A stretch of DNA of 64,000 nt from Bin87 sp965203195 (GCA_965203195.1 OZ241860.1:3472001-3536000), one strand, 5' to 3'. Positions 50,301-58,361 are shown, counted from the first letter of the stretch. The notes: generated by a model from the letters alone, not told the origin. Numbers and translations are program-made.

Positions 50301-51036
50301 TATTAATGGGGCTACGGAACGCTATACGCGCGACAACCGCAAGTTTCTGCGGATTGACCTGGCGCTGGTGGGGGGCGTGGTGGAGACGATGGTGTGGCCG
50401 GATTCGCTGGAAAAGACGGCGCACATCTGGCAGCCGGGCAATATGGCGCGGGTAACCGGACGCCTGCAAATCCGGGGCGACGATTACTCGCTGGCGTGCT
50501 ACGACGCCCAGGAGTATCAGCTGCCGGCCGACCAGGCGGATACGCCGGCATCGGCACCGGCGTCATTGGCGGCCGGCGGCGGGGGCGATACCGGGGCGGA
50601 CGCTCCGGCGGCGGCCCAACCGGCGCGCGGCAGCGGCACCGGGAACGGCACTGGCAACGGCGCCGGGAGCGGGAAAAGCGGCGGCAACGGCGGCCGGCGC
50701 AACGGCGGCAAGTCCGCGCCCCCGCCGGCCGCCGGCCCGGTCGCCGCCGGTAACGGCAATGGCAATGGCAACGGCAACGGCAACGGGCATTACGCCGGTA
50801 TGCTCATCAGGATGACGGAAACCGAGGACGCCAAAGAGGACAGCTACCGCCTGCGCCAGGCCATCCGCGTGATGCTGGAGTATGATGGCGACGACAAAAT
50901 CTACCTGGAGCTGTTTCTCAGGGAAGGACGGCGCGTGCTGATGGAAGTGCCTACCATATCCACCGGCGCCTGCGAGGAACTGCGACAGCGTTTGCAGCTG
51001 CTGCTGGGTGAGGAGTGCGCCGAGTATCGCCGCTGA
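47335..51036 (+). CDS. dnaE: DNA polymerase III subunit alpha
   Basis: A 1233-residue replicative polymerase. The PHP domain starts FTHLHNHTEYSMLDG and continues ITDHGTMYG. Polymerase residues are in FGVRGSAAAS, MPDIDMDFQDD (two catalytic Asp, about residue 395) and LLKMDFLGLTN (third Asp). The tau/finger and OB regions follow. An unusual linker of about 75 residues (Gly/Asn/Ala/Pro; GNGNG runs encoded by GGCAAC/GGCAAT hexamers near 50750-50790) joins to a final OB-like segment from about residue 1150. GTG 47335 is chosen because VFTHLHNHTEYS starts the PHP fold; the 57-codon extension upstream lacks family features. No clear SD. Confidence 0.96.
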   Translation: MFTHLHNHTEYSMLDGISRIPELVRRTRELGMDAMSITDHGTMYGVVDFYSECKEAGIKPIIGCELYVAPGSRRDRTPGERNAYNHLVVLAKDNTGYRNLLQLVTRSNLEGFHYKPRIDKELLEQHRQGLICLSGCPSAEVPKLLANGNYGAAREQVGWYREIFGENYFLELQHHEHIPQLPRINEGLLQLHRDTRIPLLLTNDAHYVRQSDYQYQDVYICIQTGTNVQDEKRLRMEDSSYYIKSPAEMATLFPEYPQAVDITGEVAQECEVSLGFGQMHLPRYPTPNGEDAETYLARLCWEGFNQRYGVNNEAARARMEYELEVVRQTSFANYFLVVWDIISFVRRQGILFGVRGSAAASVVLYCLGITDIDPMRYKLVFERFLNFERKEMPDIDMDFQDDRRDEVLRYVIDRYGSDRVAQIITFGTMAAKAALRDVGRGLGMSYGDVDRIARMVPAKSRTIADAISANPEMEQSYNGDHAIRQLVDNAQALEGIVHHVSTHAAGVLICDEPLTDIVPLQRPARGDENSPVMMTQYSMDPVAKLGLLKMDFLGLTNLTILDRTIKLLDEERGIRIDLSRLGLDDEATYELLGTGNTTDLFQLESAGMQRYIKELKPSDLGDIAAMIALYRPGPMEHIDRFIRSKHGREQVSYPHPSMKELLDETYGVIVYQDQVLHILQNFAGYSLGEADTVRKAMGKKIPELMAEERTRFVAGAVQQGYTEQMGAEIFGLIEPFAGYAFNKAHSVSYGLISYWTAYFKGHYPLEYMASVLNCRLDHGDRYVASINECNRMGIGVRLPDVNASSVLYTTDKSGGRTENALRVGLAAIKSVGEGAVKPIVAERAAKGPYASISDFCRRADVSGLNRRTLEALARAGAFDSLAPRAAVIDALDRIWNMAQQETRSRNSGQFGMFGEEVDSGAGGALLELDTSLGDLTPQEKAEQEREYLGFAISYDPLRALATVNPGDAINSIDRLDEDMLGGSVTLLGHINGATERYTRDNRKFLRIDLALVGGVVETMVWPDSLEKTAHIWQPGNMARVTGRLQIRGDDYSLACYDAQEYQLPADQADTPASAPASLAAGGGGDTGADAPAAAQPARGSGTGNGTGNGAGSGKSGGNGGRRNGGKSAPPPAAGPVAAGNGNGNGNGNGNGHYAGMLIRMTETEDAKEDSYRLRQAIRVMLEYDGDDKIYLELFLREGRRVLMEVPTISTGACEELRQRLQLLLGEECAEYRR

Positions 51037-51072
51037 CGCCGCCGCCGTTCTGCGGGCATTCTATACCTATGC

Positions 51073-51603
51073 CTATGCCCCGTCTGCCGGCGGGATGGGC
51101 AGGCCCAGGCCGTTGGCGATGAAGCGGCGGGCGTTTTCCTGGTAGCGGGCGGTGGGGTTTTCCAGTCGCTGGCGATGAACGGCGGGCAGTTCGCGGATGC
51201 GTCCGGGTACGCCTACCACCAGGGATTCGTCGGGTATGGGCGTTCCGGTGACGATGGCGCCGGCGCCGATGAGGACATAGTTGCCCACGCGGCAATCCTC
51301 CAGGCAGACGGCGTTGACGCCGATCAGCACATTGTTGCCGATGATGCCGCCGTGGGCCACCGCGCCGTGGGTCATCAGCACGTTGTCGCCCAGCTGCATA
51401 TAGTCGTCGGTGTGCAGCACGCAGTTGTCCTGTATGGAGCAGTTTTTGCCGATGACGATGCGGCCGTAGTCGCCGCGGATTACGGCGCCGGGCCAGACGC
51501 TGGTGCCTTCGCCGATGACCACATCGCCCACGATGTAGGCGGCCTCGCTGATGAAGGCGGTGGGGTGGATCTGCGGGGTTTTGCCGTCGAAGCTGCGAAT
51601 CAA
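51073..51603 (-). CDS. Gamma-class carbonic anhydrase-like hexapeptide protein
   Basis: A 176-residue left-handed beta-helix. Hexapeptide turns run through VVIGEGTSVWPGAVIRGD and IVIGKNCSIQDNCVLH; the three zinc His are in VLHTDD and MTHGAVAHGG, as in the gamma carbonic anhydrase family. Role may be CO2 hydration or another reaction, since many relatives lack activity. Start is a TTG at 51603 with GGAGG eight bases upstream, giving LIRSFDGKTPQIHP; a longer frame is rejected. Next to dnaE, convergent, 36 bases apart. Confidence 0.9.
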   Translation of the reverse strand: MIRSFDGKTPQIHPTAFISEAAYIVGDVVIGEGTSVWPGAVIRGDYGRIVIGKNCSIQDNCVLHTDDYMQLGDNVLMTHGAVAHGGIIGNNVLIGVNAVCLEDCRVGNYVLIGAGAIVTGTPIPDESLVVGVPGRIRELPAVHRQRLENPTARYQENARRFIANGLGLPIPPADGA

Positions 51604-51908
51604 GGGGTTGCCTCCTGCTGCCGGCAGTCGGGGGATGGCCAATAATGCGGCGATGCCCGCTGCCGGTCGGATGGGAGATATTATAGCCGCCGCCGGCCGC
51701 ACCCGGTACGGCTGCCGTCTGACTAGCGGCCACGGATGACGGGGCGCAATTCAGGCCCAATGCGATGGCCCGGCGTGGCGCCGCCATTGGCTGGGCTGAT
51801 TGACCGGACCAGGGCGGGCGTATAAGATTAGCCATAGTAAAATATCCTCGACCTTATCGGCAGCCCCGGCGCGTAGGCGTCCGGGGCTGTCCCGCGCGGG
51901 AGTTTGAC

Positions 51909-53540
51909 ATGGCGATACAGCAATACAGCGTCCGGGAAATCGTGGACCGGGCGGTCAGCAACGGGTTCGGGATGCCCGAATTCCAGCGCGGCTTTGTCTG
52001 GACGCCGGCCAAGGTGCAGGAGATGGTGGTATCCCTGTTCCAGGACTATCCCATCGGGGCGATGCTGCTTTGGCGGCCGCCGTCGGATGACGCCCCGGCG
52101 CCGGGCCGGACTGCGGACGCCAGTCCGCCGGAGGTGTGGGTAGTTGACGGGCAGCAGCGCACCACCGCGATGTGCCTGCTGTTTGGCCGCAAACCCTACT
52201 GGTGGCGCGGCGACGACAGCGACTGGAATGACGCTATATCCCGGTACGACATTCACATCAACCCCCTGCTTGACGAAGGGCAGTTTGAGACGCCGAAACG
52301 GTCAGTCAGGCAGGATGGCAATTACATCTCCGTGCGCGACATCCTCAATGCCGATGACAGCCGGATTGGGGAGCACGTCAAGCGCATCCACGCAAACAAC
52401 CCGGAATCCAGCGAAATCGCTGTTCTGATGGCGCTGAACCAGGTGCGCGATATTGGCCGGCGCCAGGTGGTTGCGTTCCTTGAGGCCAAAGACCTGGAGG
52501 ATACTGTTGAAATCTTTCAACGCTTGAACCAGAGCGGCACACGGGTGAATGAGGGCGATGTGTTCCGGGCCCAAGTGGCGGCGCGCAACCCCCACTGGGT
52601 TAATCGCACTTTCCAGCCGTTCCTTGATGACCTGGAAAGCGACGGATTCAACCTGGAACCCACGCTGATTTTCCGCTCCCTGATTGCGGCCAACACCGGG
52701 CAAACCCGGTTCAAGGATACGCCGCGCGGTTTTTGGAACAACGAAAGCCTCAGCGGGCATTGGGACGGCGTAGCGCAAGCGTGGCGTACCGTCATCCGCG
52801 GCCTGTGGGAATACGGGATTCTCAGCGACGACCTTTTGCCCAGCAAAAACGCGCTGATCCCGTTGGTGACAATGGCGCACCGCTTTGGGGAAAACTTCCG
52901 CATCGCCCCGGCGCTGGCGTGGCTGATTCACGCCACCTGCACCAACCGTTACAGCCGGACTACCGACACCCGGCTGGCCGAGGACATCCGCATCATCCGG
53001 GGCAGCAGCGATTTCGCCGACGCCGTCGGGTCTGCCATCGCCAACCTGCGCGCCCCGGACTTTGCCGCAGAGGACAACCGATTTTTCAAAGGCAACTACC
53101 GGGACAGCGGCGTCCAGCTCATCCTTTACCTACTGGCCTACGCCAACGAAGCGCATGACTGGAGTTCAAGCAAAGACCGGATCGGTTTTGCCGGCGCTGA
53201 ATTCCTGCGGGGGTTCAATCCCGACTGGCATCATATTTTCCCGCGCGCCTACCTCCGGGGGACCGGGGCCTTTAAGAATGTCGACGCGCCGGCGAATATC
53301 GTCGCCATTCGGAAGGAAACCAACTTGCGCATTGGCAGGAAGGCCCCTATGGAGTATATGGAAGGCATCAGCGACAAGCTGCTCCGCGAGCAGTATGTGC
53401 CCACCGACCGCAACCTTTTCACCATTGACCGGTACGACGAGTTCATTGAGCGCCGCGCCGCCGATCTGGCCGCTGCCGCCAACGAACTGATGGCCGGACT
53501 GGAGAGCGGGTTGGCCGTCCGGCAAAGGGAAGTTGGGTAA
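51909..53540 (+). CDS. DUF262/DUF1524 protein (GmrSD-type nuclease, single chain)
   Basis: A 543-residue protein. The N-terminal DUF262 (ParB-like NTPase) has MPEFQRGFVWTPAKVQ (about residues 23-38) and VVDGQQRTTAMCLL (about residue 77), whose D-G-Q-Q-R is the family motif. The C-terminal DUF1524 has a His-Me-type nuclease signature FNPDWHHIFPRAYL followed by NIVAIRKETNLRIG. This matches the fused form of GmrSD, a modification-dependent (type IV) restriction enzyme that cuts DNA bearing glucosylated hydroxymethylcytosine. A GGGAG lies 11 bases before ATG 51909. It stands alone near dnaE and the type III system, so it fits the defence cluster. Target modification unknown. Confidence 0.87.
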   Translation: MAIQQYSVREIVDRAVSNGFGMPEFQRGFVWTPAKVQEMVVSLFQDYPIGAMLLWRPPSDDAPAPGRTADASPPEVWVVDGQQRTTAMCLLFGRKPYWWRGDDSDWNDAISRYDIHINPLLDEGQFETPKRSVRQDGNYISVRDILNADDSRIGEHVKRIHANNPESSEIAVLMALNQVRDIGRRQVVAFLEAKDLEDTVEIFQRLNQSGTRVNEGDVFRAQVAARNPHWVNRTFQPFLDDLESDGFNLEPTLIFRSLIAANTGQTRFKDTPRGFWNNESLSGHWDGVAQAWRTVIRGLWEYGILSDDLLPSKNALIPLVTMAHRFGENFRIAPALAWLIHATCTNRYSRTTDTRLAEDIRIIRGSSDFADAVGSAIANLRAPDFAAEDNRFFKGNYRDSGVQLILYLLAYANEAHDWSSSKDRIGFAGAEFLRGFNPDWHHIFPRAYLRGTGAFKNVDAPANIVAIRKETNLRIGRKAPMEYMEGISDKLLREQYVPTDRNLFTIDRYDEFIERRAADLAAAANELMAGLESGLAVRQREVG

Positions 53541-53603
53541 GACCGGCAAGCCGGCGGCGAAAGAGCCCGCCGGAATAGCCCCGATTTCGGCTGGATTATG
53601 GAC

Positions 53604-53659
53604 TTGACAGCAACGGATGTTCGGGTTATATTAGCACACAGGAACCGAACATCAGTTGC
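53604..53659 (+). promoter_or_regulatory. Promoter enclosed by a 15-bp inverted repeat (possible operator)
   Basis: -35 TTGACA (53604-53609), 17 bases, -10 TATATT (53627-53632). A 15-bp arm GCAACGGATGTTCGG (53610-53624) fills the spacer; its inverse CCGAACATCAGTTGC lies at 53645-53659 with one mismatch, leaving the -10 in the loop between. Each arm reads CGAAC-N4-GTT, similar to half of the LexA box of Gram-positive-type bacteria. A repressor bound to both arms would cover the -10 and start. The GGAGG at 53660 follows at once. Confidence 0.65.
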
Positions 53660-53674
53660 GGAGGACATAACCCG

Positions 53675-54676
53675 ATGACTGCCGCCGAAGTCACCGAAAT
53701 CCGTTGCAAGTCGCTCATCAACCGGGTCAACGCCCCCGATTTTCATTTTCGCTGGACGATCAACCCCTACCGGGGCTGCCGCCACGCCTGCCGGTATTGC
53801 TACGCCCGTTCTACCCACCAGTTTTACGGGATGGACGCCGGCGCCGATTTTGAGCGGCAGATTTTCGCCAAAGTGAACGCGCCCGCCGTGCTGCGGGACG
53901 AGCTGTCCCGCCCCAAATGGGGCGGCGAGCCCATTGCCATCGGCACGGCCTCCGACCCCTACGAGCCGGCCGAGGCCCAGTATCGCCTGACCCGGCAGAT
54001 ACTGGAAGTCCTGGCGGAGTTCCGCAATCCGGCGTCCATTACCACCAAAGGAACCCTGGCGCGGCGGGATGTGGATGTGCTGCGCCGCCTCAACGAAGCC
54101 GCCGGCGTCCAGGTGGTGTTCAGCGTAGGCAGCATAGACGAACAGGTCTGGCGGCAGACGGAACCGGGAGCGCCCCATCCGATGGCGCGGCTGGAGGCGA
54201 TGCAGTATCTGGTGGAGCACGGGGTGCCGGCGGGGGTGCTGGCGGCGCCGCTGCTGCCCGGCCTTTCCGACAGCGCCGCCAGCATAGACGCGCTGGTGCG
54301 GGCGGCGGCGGAACACCGGGCGCAGTTTCTCTCCGGCAACCTGCTGTTTCTGCGTCCGGGCAGCCGGGAATGGTTTATGCCCCTGATCCGGGAGTCCTAC
54401 CCGTACCTGGCGCCCGGCTACGCCCGGCTGTACGGCAACGAGTACGCGCCGCGGGATTACACTAACGCGGTGCTGGGGCTGGTGGACGATGCCCGGCTGC
54501 GCTGGGAGCTGCCCCGAATGCCGTCGGTGAAGTCTCTGCAACCCAAGGCGCTGCCGGGCTTTGGCGGCGACCGGAACGGGCCGGAGTATTGCGCCGGCGA
54601 TGCCCGGCAAGGCGCGGGCGTTGCGATGGCGACAGCGTCTTTCCCGGCCCAGCTGTCCCTGCCGCTGGCGGCGTAA
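53675..54676 (+). CDS. Radical SAM protein, Rv2578c/SplB-like
   Basis: A 333-residue radical SAM enzyme. The cluster motif is GCRHACRYCYARSTHQFYG (CxxxCxxC), preceded by INPYRGC and followed by IGTASDPYEPAE (SAM-binding acidic turn), then ITTKGTL and RPGSREWFMPL. The family is annotated as Rv2578c-like and is related to spore photoproduct lyase (SplB), which repairs DNA; the reaction of this group is not known to me. GGAGGA lies nine bases before ATG 53675. The C-terminal 40 residues are Ala-rich. Its own strong promoter with an inverted repeat suggests tight control. Confidence 0.88.
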   Translation: MTAAEVTEIRCKSLINRVNAPDFHFRWTINPYRGCRHACRYCYARSTHQFYGMDAGADFERQIFAKVNAPAVLRDELSRPKWGGEPIAIGTASDPYEPAEAQYRLTRQILEVLAEFRNPASITTKGTLARRDVDVLRRLNEAAGVQVVFSVGSIDEQVWRQTEPGAPHPMARLEAMQYLVEHGVPAGVLAAPLLPGLSDSAASIDALVRAAAEHRAQFLSGNLLFLRPGSREWFMPLIRESYPYLAPGYARLYGNEYAPRDYTNAVLGLVDDARLRWELPRMPSVKSLQPKALPGFGGDRNGPEYCAGDARQGAGVAMATASFPAQLSLPLAA

Positions 54677-54702
54677 CCCGACGCCGGCGCGGCCGGCTGC
54701 GG

Positions 54703-55158
54703 CTAGGCAGGCGTCCACATTTGACCCCGCGCCCGCACCGGCTCCAGCAGCGACTCGTCGAAGGGCTTGGGGTCATAATCGGCCCGGTTGGGGGCGCGGT
54801 AGCGGAGCAGTTCAAAAACCTGTGGGTTGGTGTAATAACCCCGGTAGGTTTGGGTTACCAGCTCCTGGAAAAACTCCGGTCGGGCTTCGGCCACCGCGGC
54901 CAGGGCGGCCTTCTGGGCGGCGCCGGGCAGGGACGGGAAAATGCCGCCGTGACCGGCGGCGGCCAGCTCGAGCTGGCGCAGCCCGTCCAGGAAAGTGCGG
55001 CGCTTGCCGGCATCGCCGGCGGCTACCGTCTCCACGAAAGCGGCGATGCCCAAATCGCCGGCGCCAGGCATTTCGCCATCGGCGGGGACGATGCGATTGA
55101 GGGCCGCCGCCAGCAGGTCGCGCTGTTCGTGGCTCAAAATTGCGTTGGAACTCGTCAT
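54703..55158 (-). CDS. Gluconate 2-dehydrogenase subunit 3-like protein
   Basis: A 151-residue protein similar to the small membrane-anchored or helper subunit of gluconate 2-dehydrogenase. Visible features are LAAALNRIVPADGEMPGAGDLG at the N-terminus and LVTQTYRGYYTNPQVFELLRY near the end, typical of the family. The usual partner, a flavin (GMC) oxidoreductase, is absent here. ATG 55158 is preferred because its spacing from GGGGGA (ten bases) is better than ATG 55167. Function alone unknown. Confidence 0.85.
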   Translation of the reverse strand: MTSSNAILSHEQRDLLAAALNRIVPADGEMPGAGDLGIAAFVETVAAGDAGKRRTFLDGLRQLELAAAGHGGIFPSLPGAAQKAALAAVAEARPEFFQELVTQTYRGYYTNPQVFELLRYRAPNRADYDPKPFDESLLEPVRARGQMWTPA

Positions 55159-55257
55159 TACGAACATTTCCCCCTGATTTAGCTCTGACGCCGTATGCCG
55201 GCGTATGATACCATATTTGTTGCCGGAAAATCGCCGGCGACGGGTTATGGAGCAGCG

Positions 55258-55605
55258 ATGATGATTAGCGACCGGGAACTCAACGCTCGCGCCCAGTTCG
55301 TGCCGATGGAGGAACTGGGGCAGCTGTTGCCGGGCCTGTGCGAACAGCTATCCGGCGACCCTGATGGCGTGGTTGCCATTACCCGCGACGGCAAACCGGT
55401 GATGGCGTTGCTGTCCTGGGAAGCCTGGCTCGAGGTGGAGGATGAGGCGGCTACGCTGGAGACTCTGGAGCTTATGGCTAACCCCGAAGTCATGGCTTCC
55501 ATTCGTCGCTCTGAAGCGGACATCGCCGCCGGCAACCTTATCCCCGGCGATGTCGTAATCCAAAAGCTGGTTGAGGAGGGGCTGCTGGACCCGGCGGAAC
55601 TCTAA
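55258..55605 (+). CDS. Phd/YefM-like antitoxin, orphan
   Basis: A 115-residue protein. The middle part GVVAITRDGKPVMALLSWEAWLE is the conserved second strand and turn of Phd/YefM antitoxins (prevent-host-death), here inside a longer protein with acidic flanks. GGAG is six bases before ATG 55258. Its stop overlaps the stop of the convergent Rieske beta gene, so no toxin can follow. It may act on a toxin elsewhere or be a repressor. Confidence 0.75.
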   Translation: MMISDRELNARAQFVPMEELGQLLPGLCEQLSGDPDGVVAITRDGKPVMALLSWEAWLEVEDEAATLETLELMANPEVMASIRRSEADIAAGNLIPGDVVIQKLVEEGLLDPAEL

Positions 55606-56153
55606 AAGATGATGCTCAACGCGCCGTGGTCGGAGAGCTCCTCCAAATCCAGCACGGCGCGCTTGTAGCAGAGCCGCAGCGCGCCGTCCACCCGGCGCAG
55701 GCGCACTTCGTACCGGCCGATGTAGGGCGAGGCTTCGCCGGCGCGGAACCGCCACACGGCTACGGAAGCCGTGGCCGCCACTTCGTCGCCATCGGCGGAG
55801 GTCACCATTACATTGGCGATGAAGCGGCGGGTGCGCGACCAGGGATATTCCCGGTGGGCGTGCCGGCTTTTCAAGCGGACGACCCGGCCGGCCATTCGGC
55901 TGTAATCGTCGTCGATGAACAGCAGGTCGCTTTCCGGGTCGCCGTCGGGCAGGTCGGTGGTGGGGACGATGTAGCGGGCGTCCGGCGTGTACAGGGTCAG
56001 CCATTCGTCCAGGTTCCAGTCGTCCAGCAGCCGGGCTTCCCGGTACAGCAGCTGTTCCACTTCGTGTTGCAACAGCAGCTGTTCCAGAGTAGCCGGCGCG
56101 GGGCGGCCGTCCGGCGCCGGCGGCGTATCGGGATTGGATGCGGGGATGGTCAT
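55602..56153 (-). CDS. Aromatic-ring-hydroxylating dioxygenase beta subunit
   Basis: A 183-residue small subunit with the cone (SnoaL/NTF2-like) fold: VEQLLYREARLLDDWNLDEWLTLYTPDARYI, DDDYSRMAGRVVRL, RRFIANVMV and RYEVRLRRVDGALRLCYKRAVL are all family signatures. It has no cofactor and builds an alpha3beta3 complex with the upstream alpha subunit, whose gene ends 33 bases earlier; GGAG is eight bases before ATG 56153. Stop overlaps the antitoxin stop. Confidence 0.93.
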   Translation of the reverse strand: MTIPASNPDTPPAPDGRPAPATLEQLLLQHEVEQLLYREARLLDDWNLDEWLTLYTPDARYIVPTTDLPDGDPESDLLFIDDDYSRMAGRVVRLKSRHAHREYPWSRTRRFIANVMVTSADGDEVAATASVAVWRFRAGEASPYIGRYEVRLRRVDGALRLCYKRAVLDLEELSDHGALSIIF

Positions 56154-56186
56154 CGGGATGCTCCTGCTGCCGGGCGCCGGGGCGGG

Positions 56187-57518
56187 CTAGTCGGCGGCGG
56201 CGGCCAGCAGTTCGGGGGAGGGGATTACCGCCGGGGTTTCGCCCGGGGCCAGGCCCAGCTCGTATTGTTCCCGGTGGGACAAACCGGCCACCAGCGACTG
56301 CCAGCGGCGCCAGAAAGACCGCATCTGCAATTCGTCGTTGCCTTTGGGCGACCGTTGCATTCCCCGCGAGAGGTCGGACCATTCCACGCCGCCGGAGTGG
56401 AAGCCCTGCTGGCAGGATTCCAGGGCTTCGGTGTCGTCGGGGGTGGCGAAGCCGCCGGGGCCGAGGAAGGTGAGGAAGGAGTCCAGGCGGCGGCGCAGCA
56501 GGCTGCCCGTTTCGCCGGCGGGCGCCATTTCCCAGGCGGTAACATCCATGCTGGCCGGGCCGGTGGGCTGAAACACGCGGATGGTGACGGCCATAATGTC
56601 GTTGATGACCAGGTTGGGGAAAATCACCATATTGCGGCTCTTTTCGCACATCCGCAGGGCTTTGGCGCGCCCGTGCCGCTGAACCAGGTCGTCCTTGATG
56701 CGCTGGATTTCCGGCCTGGCCTCCGCGCCGAAGTAAGGGTGCCACATAGCGATGGGGCGTCCGTAGATGGCGTCGTTTTCCATCACGCCGTGGCCGTTGC
56801 CGAGGGCGCGGCCGAAGCCCTGCCGGTCGCCCGGCACGGTGACGCCGGCCTCGTTGGCCATATAGTCAAAATAGGTCTGGTGGGTGGGCAGGGCGTGGTA
56901 GCCGTCAATGCTGTTTTCGGCCAGCAGCTTCCAGTTGGCCTTGATGGTGTAGCGGTTGGAGCCGGGGATGACGCGCATTCCCTCGGCGGCCTGGTCGGCG
57001 ACCAGGTCCAGGTATTCCGCGGCGCCGGCCAGATACTCGCGCAACGATTCGGTCTGGGGGCTGAAGCAGACGAAGATGAAGCCCTGGTAGGTGTCAAAAC
57101 GGGGGGAGCGCAAGCTCATTTCGGAGCGGTCAAAGTCCGGGCCATAGCCGGCGAGGTCCGGCATTCCGATGAGTTCGCCGGAGGTGTTAAAGCTCCAGGC
57201 GTGGTAGAAGCACTGGAACACTTGGGCGTTGCCGCGGTCGGTGCGACAGATGAGGGCGCCGCGGTGGGGGCAGGTGTTGTGGAATACCACCAGTTCGCCG
57301 TCCCGGTTGCGGGCGAAGAACAGGGCGCGTTCCGCCACCACCCGGCGCGCATAATCGCCGGGATTGGGGATTTCCGACTCGTGGCCCAGGTAGAGCCAGC
57401 AGCGGTCGAAAATGCGTTCCCGTTCCAGTTCGTAGATTTCGGGAGCGACCATACCGGAACGGTGCACCTTGAACTTGCCCAGGTCGGGCCGGTCATAGAC
57501 CAGGTTGGCGATGTCCAT
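56187..57518 (-). CDS. Rieske non-heme iron dioxygenase alpha subunit
   Basis: A 443-residue oxygenase. The Rieske cluster ligands are in NTCPHRGALIC ... FQCFYHAWSF (Cys-His, Cys-His, about residues 80-105). The mononuclear iron ligands are in ENSIDGYHALPTH (about residue 200; two His, with Asp later). It hydroxylates an aromatic ring with O2 and electrons from ferredoxin/reductase partners, which are not in the window. ATG 57518 has GGAGGAGG close upstream. Substrate unknown; homologues act on benzoate- or phenylpropionate-type acids. Confidence 0.95.
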   Translation of the reverse strand: MDIANLVYDRPDLGKFKVHRSGMVAPEIYELERERIFDRCWLYLGHESEIPNPGDYARRVVAERALFFARNRDGELVVFHNTCPHRGALICRTDRGNAQVFQCFYHAWSFNTSGELIGMPDLAGYGPDFDRSEMSLRSPRFDTYQGFIFVCFSPQTESLREYLAGAAEYLDLVADQAAEGMRVIPGSNRYTIKANWKLLAENSIDGYHALPTHQTYFDYMANEAGVTVPGDRQGFGRALGNGHGVMENDAIYGRPIAMWHPYFGAEARPEIQRIKDDLVQRHGRAKALRMCEKSRNMVIFPNLVINDIMAVTIRVFQPTGPASMDVTAWEMAPAGETGSLLRRRLDSFLTFLGPGGFATPDDTEALESCQQGFHSGGVEWSDLSRGMQRSPKGNDELQMRSFWRRWQSLVAGLSHREQYELGLAPGETPAVIPSPELLAAAAD

Positions 57519-57632
57519 TGCAAACCCTCCTCCTTTTGCCGGCGGCGGCACGTTGCCGGCAGCGACGCGTTATCGGCAGCAGCGCGCCGGTGGCGACAGC
57601 GGCGTGGCCCGGGCCGGCGCGGCCCGGCTGTG

Positions 57633-58361
57633 TCAGGCGTCGGCGGCGTCGAAAATCAGTTCGCCGACGCGGAACTCAAAGCCCGGCATTACATCCTCCC
57701 CGTACAGAATGGCAGGGTTGTCCAGTATCTCCGGTTCCTGGTCGGGGCGGTAGATGATGACCCGGCGGTGGCGGGGATCGAGCAGCCAGCCCAGGCGGGC
57801 GCCGGCGGCGATGTATTCGGTCATCTTGCGTTGCAGGTAGGCCAAGGTGTCGTGGGGGGAGCGGATTTCGGCCACGAAGTCGGGGCAGACCTGGCCGGTG
57901 CGGTACTGTTCGGCGTCCAGGGCGGCCAGGCGTTCCGGGGACACCCAAGAGGCGTCCGGGCCGCGTCCGCCGACGCCGGGGATGCGAAACACCGTAGCGG
58001 ACGAGGCTATTATGCCGCCGCGCGGGTGGCCCCAGTTGAACACCGCGGCCAGCAGTATCATTTCCAGGTTTCCGCCGGGCATCATCATGGGAGGCATTAT
58101 AACCAGTTCGCCGGTTTCGTGGTACTCAATGGCGTAGAGGTCGTTGGCGGCAATGAAGGCTTGCAGGCGGTCAAATTCGATGTCGGCCAGGGTTTTGCCG
58201 CCCAGCAGGGGGCACAGGTTGAGGATGACGGGGAACGCCGGCCGGGCAGTGTCCAGCCAATGGACGGCATTGGAGGATGACCTGGGGGCGGCCGGTTCCG
58301 CGCTGTCTGCCGTTTCGGCATCGGCGGCGGGCGGCGGGCGGGTTATGGTCTGCGTTGCCAT
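57633..58361 (-). CDS. Uma2-family (DUF820) endonuclease-like protein, copy 1
   Basis: A 242-residue Uma2 protein, PD-(D/E)xK fold. The active-site pattern is VCPDFVAEIRSPHDTL (Asp, Glu) with Lys in YLQRKMTEY, then LGWLLDPRHRRVIIYRP. N-terminus ITRPPPAADAET is disordered. GGAGA is ten bases before ATG 58361. The middle part (about 58000-58090) reads FNWGHPRGGIIASSATVF and differs from the other copies while both ends are nearly identical. Function of the family is not established; nuclease activity is predicted. Confidence 0.85.
   Translation of the reverse strand: MATQTITRPPPAADAETADSAEPAAPRSSSNAVHWLDTARPAFPVILNLCPLLGGKTLADIEFDRLQAFIAANDLYAIEYHETGELVIMPPMMMPGGNLEMILLAAVFNWGHPRGGIIASSATVFRIPGVGGRGPDASWVSPERLAALDAEQYRTGQVCPDFVAEIRSPHDTLAYLQRKMTEYIAAGARLGWLLDPRHRRVIIYRPDQEPEILDNPAILYGEDVMPGFEFRVGELIFDAADA

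Noticed and set aside
47635..50469. Long open frame (944 codons) antisense to dnaE
   Set aside because: Stop-free only because of high G+C and codon bias of dnaE; the translation is Arg/His/Pro-rich with no domain and no ribosome-binding site.
50740..50790. CRISPR-like or regulatory repeat in the GGCAAC run
   Set aside because: It is in frame in dnaE and encodes a Gly-Asn linker.
55626..58280. Long open frame (884 codons) antisense to the Rieske and first Uma2 genes
   Set aside because: Crosses several well-supported genes; Gly/Val/Ala-rich shadow without family features.
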